A DNA stretch of 64,000 nucleotides from Methylobacterium sp. 17Sr1-1 (GCF_003173775.1 NZ_CP029552.1:3138001-3202000); one strand, 5' to 3'. Numbered from the stretch's first letter, positions 33,624 through 43,622 are shown. Notes: generated by a model from the letters alone, not told the origin. Program-made: numbers and translations.

Positions 33624-35950
33624 ATGCCCGTCCCGTCGTCGCGTCGCGCTTATCCCCTCTCGCTCGCGGGCGTCGGCTGACCCGGTCGCTCCTGTCGGGC
33701 GTGGTGCTGTCGGCCGGTCTCGCCGCGGGGCGCGGGCCCAGGACGGGGCCGAGATCGCCCTCGACACGATCAACATCGAGGGCGCCCGCCCGATCGCGGC
33801 GACCGCCGCGGGACGCAGGCCGGCGGTGCCCGGCTACGTCGCCTCGCGCAGCGTGGTGGCGACCAAGACCGACACGCCGATCCTCGAGACCGCGCAATCG
33901 ATCACCGTGATCGGCCGCGAGCAGATCGAGGACCAGAACGCGCTCACCATCAACCAGGCCCTGCGCTACAGCCCGAGCGTGACGACCGAGCAGCGCGGCG
34001 GCGCCGGCCAGACCCGACTGGAGCAATTCCTGATCCGCGGCTTCTCCGCGCCGCTCTCCTCGACGGGATGCGCCTGCCGACCTCCCGCGACGCCTTCCCG
34101 TCGGTCGATCCTACCGGATCGAGCGCATCGACATCGTCAAGGGCCCGGCCTCCGTGCTCTACGGCCAGTCGGGCCCCGGCGGCATCGTCAACCTGACGTC
34201 GAAGATGCCGCAATTCGTCCGCCACGGCGAGGTCTTCCTCCAGGGCGGCGGCTTCAGCGAGGTCCGGGGCGGCGTCGACGTCGGCGGGCCGATCACCTCC
34301 GAGACCACCGTGCCGGGCACCGAGCAATTCGCCTACCGGGTGACGGCCTCGGGCTGGAACGGCGACGGACCGGCGGTGACGACGCGGGTCGAGCGCGCCT
34401 TCATCCAGCCGAGCGTGACCTGGCGGCCATCCGCCGACACCTCGCTCACCGTGCTCGGCCTCTACCAGCGCGACCCGTTCTCCGGCTTCTACGGCGGCTT
34501 CCCGGCCTACGGCACGCTGTTTCCGCGCAATTTCGGCAACGGCATCGTCGGGCGCCTGCCGGTCGATTTCTACGATGGCGACCGCAACTTCGAGAAGTCG
34601 GACCGCACGCAAGCCGCGGTGACCTACATCCTCGATCACCGCTTCGACGACACCTTCCGCTTCCACTCCTCGGGCCGCTTCCTGCGCACCGAAGGGCAGT
34701 ATCGCAGCGTCTACTCGACGTTCCTCACCAACGGCATCGCCACGCCGAGCCCGCTCACCACCGGCCCCCTGCTCAACCGCTCGCGCATCGCCACCGACGT
34801 GGCGATCGACGCCTACACGATCGACAACTACTTCGAGGCGAAGTTCGACACCGGTCCCTTCGCCCACACCGCGCTCCTCGGCGTCGACCACCAGACGATC
34901 AAGACCCGCACCCTGTCCTCCGCCTTCCCGGCCGCGCCCGACCTGAACCTGCTGGCGCCGAACTACGACATGACGATCCCGGTGCCGCCCTACACCACCA
35001 ATGCGCGCCTCACCGCGCAGCAGACCGGCGTCTATCTCCAGGACCAGATCAAGTTCGACCGCCTGGTCCTGACGCTCGGCGGGCGCTACGACGTCGCCCG
35101 CCAGAGCGGGCCGACCCGGACGCTCGCCACCGGCGCCGTGGCGTTCCAGGACGTGCCCTCCGACGCGACGACCTACCGGGCGAGCCTGCTCTACCGCTTC
35201 GACGAGGGCATCGCGCCCTACGTCTCCTACAGCGAGGCGTTCGAGCCGATCACCGGCGGGCGCATCTTCGATCAGGCCTTCGGCTCGACCGGCCGCATCC
35301 CCGACCCGATCTCGAGCCGCCAGTACGAGGCCGGGATCAAGTATCAGCCGCCGGGCACCGACATCCTGCTCACCGCGGCGGCCTTCGACATCAAGCGCTC
35401 GAACACCCTGACGCCGGACCCGGCCAATCCGGGCTTCAACCTGCAGACCGGCGAGATCGGCGTGCAGGGGGTCGAGTTCGAGGCCCGCGCGACGCTCGCC
35501 GAGGGGCTGAACCTGATCGGCGGCGTCTCCTTCCTCGACGTGCGCAACACCCGCGACACCACCACGACCTTCAACCAGGCCACCGGCCAGACCGTGCCGA
35601 TCGTGGGCCTGCGCCCCGTCCAGATCCCGGACCGCACCGCCTCGCTGTTCGTCGACTACACGGTCCAGTCCGGCCCGCTGCTGGGCCTGAGCCTCGGCGG
35701 GGGATTCCGCTACCTCGGCGGCTCCTGGGGCGACGCGGCCAACAGCCTGCGGGTGCCCGAGAGCGTGCTCGTCGACGCGGTGGCGCGCTACGACCTCAAG
35801 CATCTCGACCCGAAGCTCACCGGCTTCGACCTTCAGGTCAACGCCCAGAACCTCCTCGACGAGCGGGTCGTGAGTGGCTGCCTCTCCTACGCCGGCTGCT
35901 ATGTCGGCCTGCCGCGCACGGTCTACGCGACCCTGCGCTACCGCTGGTGA
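33624..35950 (+). CDS. TonB-dependent siderophore receptor (about four frame breaks)
   Basis: Residues in three frames assemble into one FhuA/FpvA-type outer-membrane receptor of about 776 residues. Missing bases near 33655 and 33733 restore a signal peptide (RRLTRSLLSGVVLSAGLAAG to ARAQ). Two near 34058 and 34112 restore LLLDGMRLPTSRDAFPSVDPYRIERIDIVKG. The plug domain (ETAQSITVIGREQIEDQNALT, LYGQSGPGGIVNLTSK) is followed by a 22-strand barrel from 34154 on in one clean frame, ending VYATLRYRW with the terminal aromatic expected for barrel assembly. The three downstream genes form the usual receptor-DUF3649-PepSY-DUF3325 iron operon. Confidence 0.85.
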
Positions 35951-35954
35951 GACC

Positions 35955-36242
35955 ATGAGCCTCCCCTTCTCGACCCGCGCGGCGGTGGCCGGCCGCGTCG
36001 TCCTCGCCGCCGGCGGGGGCTACGCGATCGCGGCCCTCGCCACCGCCCTCCTGTCGCTGGTCCTGCCGATGCCGCGGGCGGAGGCCGTGACGACGGCGAC
36101 GCTTCTCAGCTTCGCCGTCATGGTGGGGATCGTGGTCGCGGTCTTCGCGGCCCGCTCGGTCGGGCGGGCCGCCGTCATCGTCGGGGTCCTCGCCCTGGTG
36201 CTCGGGGCCGCCCTCTGGCTCGCCACGGGATCATCGTCATGA
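35955..36242 (+). CDS. DUF3649-like small membrane protein
   Basis: The 95-residue protein has three hydrophobic segments (AGRVVLAAGGGYAIAALATALLSLV; LSFAVMVGIVVAVFAA; VIVGVLALVLGAALWLATG). It starts 4 bases after the receptor stop and overlaps the PepSY gene by ATGA. Size, topology and position match the DUF3649 proteins that sit between siderophore receptors and PepSY reductases. Role in iron release or uptake is inferred from this context. Confidence 0.72.
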   Translation: MSLPFSTRAAVAGRVVLAAGGGYAIAALATALLSLVLPMPRAEAVTTATLLSFAVMVGIVVAVFAARSVGRAAVIVGVLALVLGAALWLATGSSS

Positions 36243-37790
36243 AACGGGGCTTTCGCCAGTCCATGGCCTGGCTGCACACCTGGTCCGGCCTCGTCGTCGG
36301 CTGGGTGCTGTTCGCCGTCTTCGTCACCGGCACCGCGACCTATTACCGGGCCGAGATCTCGCGCTGGATGCAGCCGGAGCTGCGGCGGGAGGCCACGATC
36401 ACCCCCGAGGCCCTGGCGGTGGCGGCCGAGCGCGCGGTGGCGCATCTCTCGAGGCCCGTGCGGGGCACGCCCGGACCTGGTTCATCGGCCTGCCGACCCC
36501 GGAGCGGCCCCTCGTCGAGCTGTTCTGGCGCAATCGCCCGGGCACGCCGCCGGGCCACGTCCTCCTCGATCCGGCGACCGGCGGCCGGCTTCGATGCGGG
36601 CGACGCGGGGCGGTGATTTCTTCTACCGCTTCCACTTCGAGCTGAATCTGCCGCCGCTCTGGGGCCGCTGGATCGTCGGGATCTGCGCCATGGTGATGCT
36701 GGTGGCGCTGGTCAGCGGCGTCGTCACCCACCGGCGCATTTTTTCGGATTTCTTCACCCTGCGCCGGGACAAGGCGGCGCAGCGCGGCTGGCTCGACGCC
36801 ACAACGTCAGCGGCGTGCTGGCGCTGCCGTTCCACCTGATCACCTATACGGGCGTGGTGACGCTCGCGCTGATGTACATGCCCTGGGGCGTCACGGCGGC
36901 CTATCACGGCGATCAATTCGCCTACTTCGCCGAGACCGGGCAGATCACGAGAAACCGCCCGGCCGCGGGCGAGCCCGGCACCCTCGCCCCGGTCGGGCCG
37001 ATGGTCGCCCGGGCGCTCGCGACGCTTCCCCAGCCCCTGGAGCGGCTCACCATCGCCAACCGCGCGATGCGAATGCCACCGTGGTGGCGGTGTTCGAGGA
37101 GCCGCACGGCCTCTCGCACGAGCACCCGCAGGTCGCCTTCGCGGGCACCAGCGGCGCGGTCGTCGAGGTGCTGTCGGGGGGCTTGCGGCCGGCGGCCAAG
37201 ACCTTCACCACGATGGTCGGCCTGCACGAGGCGCATTTCGCCGGGGCGCCTTGCGGCTGCTGTTCGTCCTGTGCGGGCTGCTCGGCTGCGCGATGGTGGC
37301 AAGCGGGCTGGTGCTCTGGACCGTGGCGCGGCTGCCGCGCGCCGGGATCGCGCCGGGGTGGGGCTGGCGCCTCGTCCACGCCTCAATCTCGGCACGATCA
37401 CGGGCCTGCCGGCGGGCATCGCCGCCTACTTCCTGGCGAACCGGCTGCTGCCCCTCGGCCTCGGGGCCCGGGCGGAATGGGAGGTCGGGGTGTTCTTCGG
37501 CGCCTGGATCGCCGTGACCCTCACCGGCGCGTGGCCGGCGCCGCGCCGGGCCTGGCGCGGGGCGCTCGGCCTCGTGGCCGCCCTGTTCGTGGCGGCCGTG
37601 CTCGCCGATCTCGCGACCGCCGGGCGCTGTGGGACGATGCCCTCTGGTTCCTCGGCTTCGACGCCGTCCTCCTCGCCGTCGCGGCCGGTTTCGCCCTCGT
37701 CGCGCACAAGGTCGACCGCTTCGCCGCCCCGCGCCGGCGCGCCGGATGGCGGAGGACTCCGCGGCCGCAGCGCGGTTGGGGCGGGCATGA
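36239..37790 (+). CDS. PepSY-domain membrane protein, iron-uptake associated (about eight frame breaks)
   Basis: Start ATG overlaps the upstream stop; the end at 37790 overlaps the next start (ATGA). The frame cycles eight times, each change explained by one missing base (near 36465, 36590, 36800, 37070, 37235, 37380, 37625 and 37730). The repaired protein of ~519 residues reads MKRGFRQSMAWLHTWSGLVVGW, then TWFIGLPTPERPLVELFWRN, GGDFFYRFHFELNLPPLWGRW, VSGVVTHRRIFSDFFTLRR, ALPFHLITYTGVV, EEPHGLSHEHPQVAF and further helices. This is the PepSY_TM family, thought to reduce ferric siderophores at the inner membrane, with conserved histidines that may hold haem. Eight disruptions in 1.5 kb point to sequence error. 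Confidence 0.78.
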
Positions 37791-38102
37791 CGCTCCTCGT
37801 CGGCTCAGGGCTCAGCTTCCTCGGGCTCGCCGCCCTGTGCCTCTCCATGGCCCGGCACCATCAGGCGGTCTGGTCGCGCCCGCCGGACCGGCCCGCGCAC
37901 GCGCCTTCCGCACCCCGGTTGGGGACTGATCGCCCTGTCGCTCGCCGCCGCCGTCCGGGGCGAGGGCTGGAATTTCGGCCCGGTCGACTGGCTCGGGTCG
38001 CTGGTCGGGGCAGGCCTCGTGCTGATCGTCGTCCAGTCGTACCGGCCGCGGGCGCTGCTGTGGCTGGCTCCGCTCGCGGGGGTGGTCGCGGTGGCGGGGT
38101 GA
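37787..38102 (+). CDS. DUF3325-like membrane protein (two frame breaks)
   Basis: Starts in an ATGA overlap with the PepSY gene: MTLLVGSGLSFLGLAALCLSM then ARHHQAVWSRPP. Two missing bases (in ~37900-37925) restore LIALSLAAAVRGEGWNFGPV, a DWLGSLVGAGLVLIVVQSYR helix and a stop at 38102. The ~105-residue, three-helix protein is the usual last gene of this iron operon type. Function unknown. Confidence 0.68.
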
Positions 38103-38167
38103 TCGCCGGGGCGGTCTGAACCCCCGTGCCTTGGCACTCGGCGACTGTGCTCCGGTCGATTCCACAC

Positions 38168-38316
38168 CCTCCCGTCATGCCGGGGCCGCGCAGCGGAGCC
38201 CGGAATCCAGACACTCAGGTGGGAGAGGATCAAGCGGAACGCTGTCCGCCCTTATCTGAACCATCCGCGGTTCTGGATTCCGGGTTCCGCGGCGCGTCCC
38301 CGGAATGATAGGGAGG
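38168..38316. repeat. Palindromic repeat family B, copy 1
   Basis: About 149 bp with ~43-bp imperfect inverted ends: cctcccgtcatgccggggcc...cccggaatccag at the left and ctggattccgggttccgcgg...ggaatgatagggagg at the right. Related copies lie at 47071-47220 and 49200-49345. It sits between two convergent genes and has no coding capacity. Confidence 0.75.
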
Positions 38317-38346
38317 ATGGCAATCCTGTCGATGGACATCTTGCAT

Positions 38347-38440
38347 CCGCCGACAGGACCCGCCCCTCACCCCCGCCGCGACGCCTCGGCCAGCCGCCGA
38401 CAGGACCCGCCCCTCACACCCGCCGCGACGCCTCGGCCAG
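38347..38440. repeat. 47-bp tandem duplication at the 3' end of the IMPase gene
   Basis: Units at 38347-38393 and 38394-38440 differ at one base. The gene-proximal unit encodes the last residues of the IMPase (LAEASRR) and its stop. The distal unit is an extra copy of the gene end lying downstream of the stop. A recent slippage or a misassembly are both possible. Confidence 0.8.
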
Positions 38441-39214
38441 CCGGCGCAGGTCCGCCACCACCGCTCGCGTGCCGGCATAGAGCAGCCCGCCGGTGAGCAT
38501 GTCGTCGGAGCCGAGATACTCGGCGACGCCGCCGGCCTCGCGCACCAAGCAGGCCGGCATAGCAATCCCAGGAATTGAGGCCGGGATCGTAGTAGCCGGC
38601 GAGCCGCCCGGCGGCGACGTAGGCGAGCATCAGGCGCCCGAGCCGTTGCGAAACAGCACGCCGCCCTCGGTGTAGAGGCGTGCACGAAGGCGGCGGCTTC
38701 CGCGGCCGGGGTCTTCTGGGTCGCGCCGAAGCCGATATTGGCCGAGGTGAGCACCGTCCCGGGTCGATGCGCAGGGGGCGGCCGTTCACGGTCGCGCCCT
38801 CGCCCACCAAGCCCGCATAGGTCTCGCGCAGGACCGGCGCCTCGATCACGCCGGCGACCAGCCCTCGGGGCCGCGCACGCCGATCGACACGCACCAGTTC
38901 GGCTGGCCGTTGAGGAACGGGCTGGTGCCGTCGATCGGATCGACGACCCAGGTATAGCCCGACCGGCTCGGGACCGGGTCGTGCTCCTCGCCGATCACCC
39001 CGTCCTCCGGAAACGCCTCCGCGATGCGGGCACGGATCAAGAGCTCGACCTCGCGGTCGGCCTGCGAGACGAGGTCCTGCGCGCCGCTCTTCTGCTCGAT
39101 CACCAGCTCGTCGCGGGCGTTGAAGAAGCCGAGCGCCGTCTCGCCGGCGGCGCGGGCGATCGCGAGGGCGGCGTCGCGGCGGGATGCGGCGGCGCGGGCG
39201 GTGTCGGTGGTCAT
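38414..39214 (-). CDS. Inositol monophosphatase family protein (several frame breaks)
   Basis: The 5' part is clean: MTTDTARAAASRRDAALAIARAAGETALGFF, then VIGEEHD and the metal-binding WVVDPIDGTSPF. After about 38860 the frame changes several times, but the pieces GVIEAPVLRETYAGLVGEGA, LTSANIGFGA, LMLAYVAAGRLAGYYDPGLNSWDCYAGLL and DLRRLAEASRRV complete the family, including the G-(x)-WD substrate loop. Repaired length is ~268 residues. It would dephosphorylate inositol-1-phosphate or a similar sugar phosphate (possibly histidinol phosphate) using Mg2+. The 3' end is tandemly duplicated. Confidence 0.8.
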
Positions 39215-39267
39215 GACGAACGGTTCCTCGAACGGGTGGATGCGGCCGTCCTACACGGCCGGGTGTC

Positions 39268-40236
39268 TCAGGTGTGCGACGCCAAGTCTGGGTCGGTGAT
39301 GTCTGGGTCGCTGATGTCTGGTCGCTGATGTCTGGGTCGGTGATGTCCGGGCCGGTGATGTCCGGGCCGGTGACCGCGGCGAGCGCCGCCGCGATGGCCG
39401 CGCGGGCCTCGGGCGAGGCCGGGGCTCTGCGGCGGCACCGGATCGCCGACGGCGTAGCCCTGCATCTGGAGCGCCGCCTTGACGCAGGCCGCGAGATTGT
39501 AGCGGGCGAAGACCTCGTTGAAGGCCCAGACCCGCTTCTGCAGCGCCACCGCCTCCGGCCACCGTCCTCCCGGCACAACCGGTACAGCGCCAGGCATTCC
39601 CGCGGGATGACGCAGGCAGGACCGCGAACCAGCCCTTGCCGCCGAGCATCATCACGCTCGGCGATGTGCGAGGAGGCGGCGAAGACGTCGAGATCGTCGC
39701 CGACGCGGTTGATGATGGAGAGCAGGCGCCCGGTATTGGTCGAGGCGTCCTTGATCCCGACGATGTTCGGGTGGCGGGACAGCCGCGCGATCGAGGCGAC
39801 CGACAGGTCGGCGCGCTGGAAGTTCGGGTTGGTGTAGAGGATGATCGGCAGGTCGGTGGCGTCGGCGACGGACAGGAAGTAGCGCTCGACCTCCGCCTCG
39901 GGAGCGGGAAGTAGGCATCGAGGATCAGCACGATGCCGTCCGCCCCCGCCGCCCGGCAGGCCTTCGCCTGCGCCACCGCGCCGCGGATCGCCGTCGAGGC
40001 GACGCCCGCAGGACCGGCACCCGGCCGGCGGCGGCGGCCACCACCGCCGCCACGCTCTCGCGCTTCTGCGCCTCGTCGAGATAGGCGAACTCGCCGGTCG
40101 AGCCGAGCGGCGTCAGGCCGTGCACGCCGGCCGCGATCAGGTCGTCGCAGAGCGTCGCCATCACCCCGGCCTCGATCCGCCCCTCGGCGTCGAGCGGGGT
40201 GACGAGGTAGGGGATGATGCCCGCGAAGCGCGCCAT
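39268..40236 (-). CDS. Dihydrodipicolinate synthase/N-acetylneuraminate lyase family protein (several frame breaks)
   Basis: Starts at ATG 40236, eight bases after GGAG; a GTG at 40242 is an alternative. The N-terminus is clean: [18 protein letters not shown] and [21 protein letters not shown] (the GSTGE signature). Later parts need repair: [41 protein letters not shown] (Schiff-base lysine in GIKDAS) and [32 protein letters not shown]. The family condenses or cleaves 2-oxo acids on a TIM barrel. True DapA is not certain; a sugar-acid aldolase or dehydratase is equally possible. The C-terminus ends in a run of five-residue repeats of the [15 protein letters not shown] type encoded by a minisatellite. 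Confidence 0.78.
39287..39375 (-). repeat. 15-bp minisatellite inside the DapA-like gene 3' end
   Basis: Six head-to-tail units of tctgggtcggtgatg (plus-strand reading) with variants tctgggtcgctgatg and tccgggccggtgatg. One unit lacks a g and breaks the frame. The period of 15 keeps the reading frame, adding five residues per unit to a flexible acidic C-terminal tail. Confidence 0.85.
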
Positions 40237-40238
40237 CG

Positions 40239-41179
40239 TCACCGCTCCGCGAAGGTGCGCACCAGGGCGTGGGCGATCGCCATCGGCGGCGGGGTCATCA
40301 GGCCGTCGGGGTGGTGGCGCTCCAGCATCTGCCGCACCTCGGCGCGGGTGAACCAGCGGGCATCCTCCAGCTCGGTCCGGTCGAGCACCAGGGCGTCGCC
40401 TTCCGCCTCGCCCTCGCAGCCGATCATCAGCGAGGACGGGAACGGCCAGGGCTGCGAGAGGTGGTAGCGCACCGCGCCGACCCGCACGCCGGCCTCCTCG
40501 AAGGTCTCGCGCCGCACCGCGTCCTCGATGGTCTCGCCGGGCTCGAGGAAGCCGGCGAGGCAGAATAGACGCCGGGCGCGAACCGGGCCTGGCGCCCGAG
40601 GAGGCAACGGTCGCCGTGCGTCACCAGCATGATCACCACCGGATCGGTGCGCGGGAAGTGCTCGGTGCCGCAGGACGCGCAGTCGCGCCGGAAGCCGCCG
40701 CAGGAGAGCGTGGTGGCGTTCCCGCAATTGGCGCAGAAGCCGTGCCGGGCGTGCCAGCCGAGCAGCGACTTGGCGGTGGCCATCACCCCCATCTCGGGCG
40801 CCGGCACCGCCCCCTCGGTCGCGACGGCGCGGGCGTCGAGCACCCGGTAGGCGGGATCGCCAGAGAAGAGCGCCGCCGCATCCGCCGGCAGCGCGCCGGC
40901 GAAGGCCGGCCGGCCGCCGACCCGGCCGAGGAAAAGCTCGGGCGAATGCGGGCCGGCGCGCGCCGCGTCCTCGCGCGACAGGAGGCAGGTGGCGCCGCCC
41001 TCGGTCACCCGCAGCACCGGCACGTCGCCGCAGAACAGGAGAAGGCTCGCGTCGGGCGTCTCCGCCAGGGTCGGGGTCGGGCCGCTGCGCTCGGCGGAGT
41101 GGCGCTCGAGCAGGCTCCGGGCATAGCCGAGGCGATCCAGGGAGTAGGGCAAGGAGACGGTCAAGGCTTGCGACCTCAT
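40239..41179 (-). CDS. nudC: NAD+ diphosphatase (Nudix, zinc-ribbon), NudC (one frame break)
   Basis: Residues run from [13 protein letters not shown] to FAER. The zinc ribbon (FCANCG ... CASCG) precedes the Nudix box [23 protein letters not shown], which fits G-x5-E-x7-RE-U-x-EE-x-G-U. The following [11 protein letters not shown] is the NudC subfamily signature. One missing base near 40567 breaks the frame just before the Nudix box; repair restores [13 protein letters not shown] and ~313 residues. It hydrolyses NAD(H) to NMN(H) plus AMP and removes NAD caps from RNA. Its stop overlaps the DapA-like gene start region, so the leftward genes form one unit. Confidence 0.9.
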
Positions 41180-41566
41180 GCATCATCGTGCGGAGCCCGG
41201 CGCGGCCCCTCGCGTCACCGCCAGCATGGGCAGGCAAAATGATGCAAAAGCAAGGCGCCGGGCGAGGCGGGCGCCATGCTCCCGGTGCAGCCGGATCCAG
41301 GGGCCCGCCCCGGACGCGATCGTCCGGACATCGTCGGTCCGGCCCGTGCCGCCTCGGGGATGAGCCGGGCATCCGGGTCAATCCGCGACCGAATCGATCC
41401 GGGATGCCCGATTTCCGGACCGTTAAGGCTGGAGGAACGCCGACGAGCGTCCGGGCCGATCGCCCGGCGGCGGCCTCGCGCCGGGGAGCCCCCGTTAATC
41501 CTCGAACCCTACACCTGCTCGTGTTCGGTGACGCAACGCCATCCGTCGTGGGTCTGGGTTCCTGAC
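41180..41566. other. Intergenic region between divergent nudC and SCO-like genes
   Basis: This 387-base region should hold both promoters. I see imperfect GC-rich dyads (around 41355-41410) but no confident promoter, operator or gene. Confidence 0.4.
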
Positions 41567-42158
41567 ATGAGAGCCAACGCATTCATCGCCGGCCTGTGCC
41601 TGCTCGGGGCCTGGGCCGGGAGCCTCGCGGCGCGGGAAGCGGCAGCGACCTCGACGCCCTGCTCGCCGCACCCGGCAAGGCGAGGCCCCGGGTCGATGTC
41701 GACGGCCGGCCGCTCCTGCCCGAATCCCTGCGGGACCGGCTGGCGGTGGTCTCCTTCGTGAGCGCCGACTGCACGATCCTCTGCGTCACCCGGACGATGG
41801 ACCTCGACGCGCTGGCCCGCGACCTGCCGGCCTCCTTGCGCGGCCGCGTCGTCTTCCTCGCCATCGGCATGGATCCGGCCGGCGACGACGCGGCGCGCCT
41901 GCGCGCCGTCGTCAAGCAGCTGCTCGGCCCGGCGCCGCAGGTCCGGGTGCTCCCGTCCGACGCGCCGGGGTCAAGGCGGTGGCGGAAGCCCTGCGCTACC
42001 CGGCGTCCTCGCTGCCCGAACCGCCGCCCGCGATCCTGCTGTTCGACCGCCGCGGGCAATCCGCCATGGTGTATGGCGGCGATCCCCTCGACGCTCCGCG
42101 CCTGCGGCGGGACCTCGTCGCCCTCGACGCGTTCGCCGAGGGCCTCGACCGGCCCTGA
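41567..42158 (+). CDS. SCO1/SenC-like thioredoxin-fold protein (two frame breaks)
   Basis: Two missing bases (near 41635 and 41970) join three frames into ~197 residues: signal peptide MRANAFIAGLCLLGAWAGSLA, RPLLPESLRDRLAVVSFVSADCTILCVTRTMDLD, then VFLAIGMDPAGDDAARL and AILLFDRRGQSAMVYGGDPLD. The CTILC (C-x3-C) is the copper-binding or redox motif of SCO proteins, which deliver copper to cytochrome oxidase or control thiols in the periplasm. The distal conserved histidine of classical SCO1 is not obvious, so a thiol-redox role is possible. Confidence 0.72.
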
Positions 42159-42194
42159 GGCTCAGCCTCGCGGCGGAACGGATACCGTCCGGCC

Positions 42195-42668
42195 TCACGC
42201 CGCCGCGAACAGCGCCCGCGCCCGCTCGACCAGCTGCGCCGCCGCATGCGCCGGATAGGGCTCCCGCGTGCCGTGCCCCCAGACCGGCCCGGCCAGGCCG
42301 GATCCGACCGAAACCGCCCGACGACGTGGACGTGCATCTGCGCCACCACGTTGCCGAGGGCCCCGACATTCACCTTGTCGGGCTGGGCGAGCGCCTGCAT
42401 CACGCCCACCGCCAGCCGGGTCTCCTCCATCAGCCGGGCCGCGTCCGCCGGCGACAGGTCGGTGAGCTCCGAGACCTCCGGCCGGCGCGGCACCAGGACC
42501 AGCCAGGGGAAGCGCTTGTCGTCGAGCAGCAGCACCCGCGACAGGGCGAGGTCGCCGAGCAGGATCGTGTCGGCGGAAAGCCGCGGGTCCAGGGGGAAGT
42601 CGTCGGTGGGCAAGTCGTCGGTGGGCAAGTCGTCGGGGGGGAGTCGTCGGTGGGGGGTCGTCGGTCAT
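42195..42668 (-). CDS. HIT domain protein (frame breaks at both ends)
   Basis: The core is clear: DTILLGDLALSRVLLLDDKRFPWLVLVPRR, a long helix, and the histidine triad QMHVHVVGRF (His-x-His-x here; the family motif is HxHxHxx). A missing base near 42300 restores DPAWPGPVWGHGTREPYPAHAAAQLVERARALFAA and the stop at 42195. Near the N-terminus the frame shifts inside a C7/minisatellite tract, so the start (ATG 42668, or TTG at 42628) is uncertain. HIT proteins hydrolyse or transfer nucleotides (e.g. Ap4A, AMP-lysine). The N-terminal PTDDL-type repeat looks like a disordered extension. Confidence 0.75.
   Translation of the reverse strand: MTDDPPPTTPPRRLAHRRLAHRRLPPGPAAFRRHDPARRPRPVAGAAARRQALPLAGPGAAPAGGLGAHRPVAGGRGPADGGDPAGGGRDAGARPARQGECRGPRQRGGADARPRRRAVSVGSGLAGPVWGHGTREPYPAHAAAQLVERARALFAAA
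42594..42664 (-). repeat. 15-bp minisatellite at the 5' end of the HIT gene
   Basis: Four to five units of ggcaagtcgtcggtg (plus-strand reading), degrading into G-rich variants toward 42664. They encode PTDDL-like pentapeptides. The last units contain the homopolymer where the frame is lost. Confidence 0.8.
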
Positions 42669-42677
42669 GCGGGTCCG

Positions 42678-43518
42678 TCAATGCGCCATCAGCACCGGCA
42701 TCGCGGCGTGGGCGAGGATGTGGCTGTGGCGCCGCCGAAGATCATCTGGCGCAGCCGGCTCTGGGTATAGGCGCCCTTGACCAGGAGGTCGCAGCCGATC
42801 GCCTCCGCCTCGGTCAAAAAGATCTCGCCGACGGTGCGGCGGCCGGCGGCGAGGGTGCGCCCTTGCGCCGACAGGCCCTCGCGGTTGAGGGCGGCGGCCA
42901 TCTCCTCGGCGCTCGGGCCCGGCACCATGCCGGCATCGACCCCCAGCACCTCGATCCGGGAGGCGGCGCGCAGAAAGGGCGCCGCGAAGGCGACGGCGCG
43001 GGCGGTCTCGGTCGAGCCGTTCCAGGCGATCACCACGGTCTCGCCGATGCTGGCGGGCGACGTCGGCGGGGCGATGATCAGGGGGCGGCCGCTCTCGAAC
43101 AGCACCGCCTCGAGGGTGGTCATCCGCGGCGCGCCCTCGCCCTGCCGGGCCGGCCGACCACGGTGGCGTTGAACAGCCGCGCGTGCTGCGCCAGGAAGCC
43201 GTCGCCGGGCGGGGCGTCGGGCCGCCAGCGCCAGCGCGGTCCGGTCTTGCCCGCGTCGGCGCTCTCGCGGGTGATGCCGTGGCGCTCCATCGCGGCGGTG
43301 AACAGTCCGCCGCAATCGCGGGCCTCGACGAGGTCGGTCTCCTCGTCGCGCACCCAGGTCATGCCGCCGACCATGTCGACGGGGACGTACTCGGCCAGCG
43401 CCGGGCGCAGGCCGAACCCCTCGATGCCGGCGCCGAAGCGGCGGGCGGTGAGCACCGCGGTGTCGAGGACCGAATCGAGCAGGGTGTGGCGGGCGACCGG
43501 AACGAGGAGCGTCTTCAT
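42678..43518 (-). CDS. Universal stress protein, tandem UspA-like (two frame breaks)
   Basis: Repaired product ~280 residues. The first half starts MKTLLVPVARHTLLDSVLDTAVLTARRFGA. A missing base near 43148 (restores VVGRPGQGEGAPRM) leads to the second half, with SIGETVVIAWNGSTETARAVAFA and LLVKGAYTQSRLRQMIFGGAT. Another missing base near 42732 restores SHILAHAAMPVLMAH and the stop at 42678. The G-x2-G-x9-G-(S/T) ATP-binding motif of UspA is only partly present (FGGATSHILAHA). A cytoplasmic stress-response role is assumed from family. Confidence 0.82.
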
Positions 43519-43622
43519 GATGGCGCACTCACCTCAGGGGCCTCGGGGATGACGGGCGCGATTGCATCACGCCGGCCTCCGGCCTGTCCAGTAGGCGCCT
43601 CCAGGCAATCCCGGCCCGATCT

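Noticed and set aside
33624..38102. Calling the iron operon genes true pseudogenes
   Set aside because: All breaks are missing bases with intact motifs between them, as in unrelated neighbouring genes; sequence error is the simpler explanation.
39287..39375. Short direct repeats suggestive of a CRISPR array
   Set aside because: Units of 15 bp are contiguous without spacers and lie in a coding frame; this is a minisatellite.
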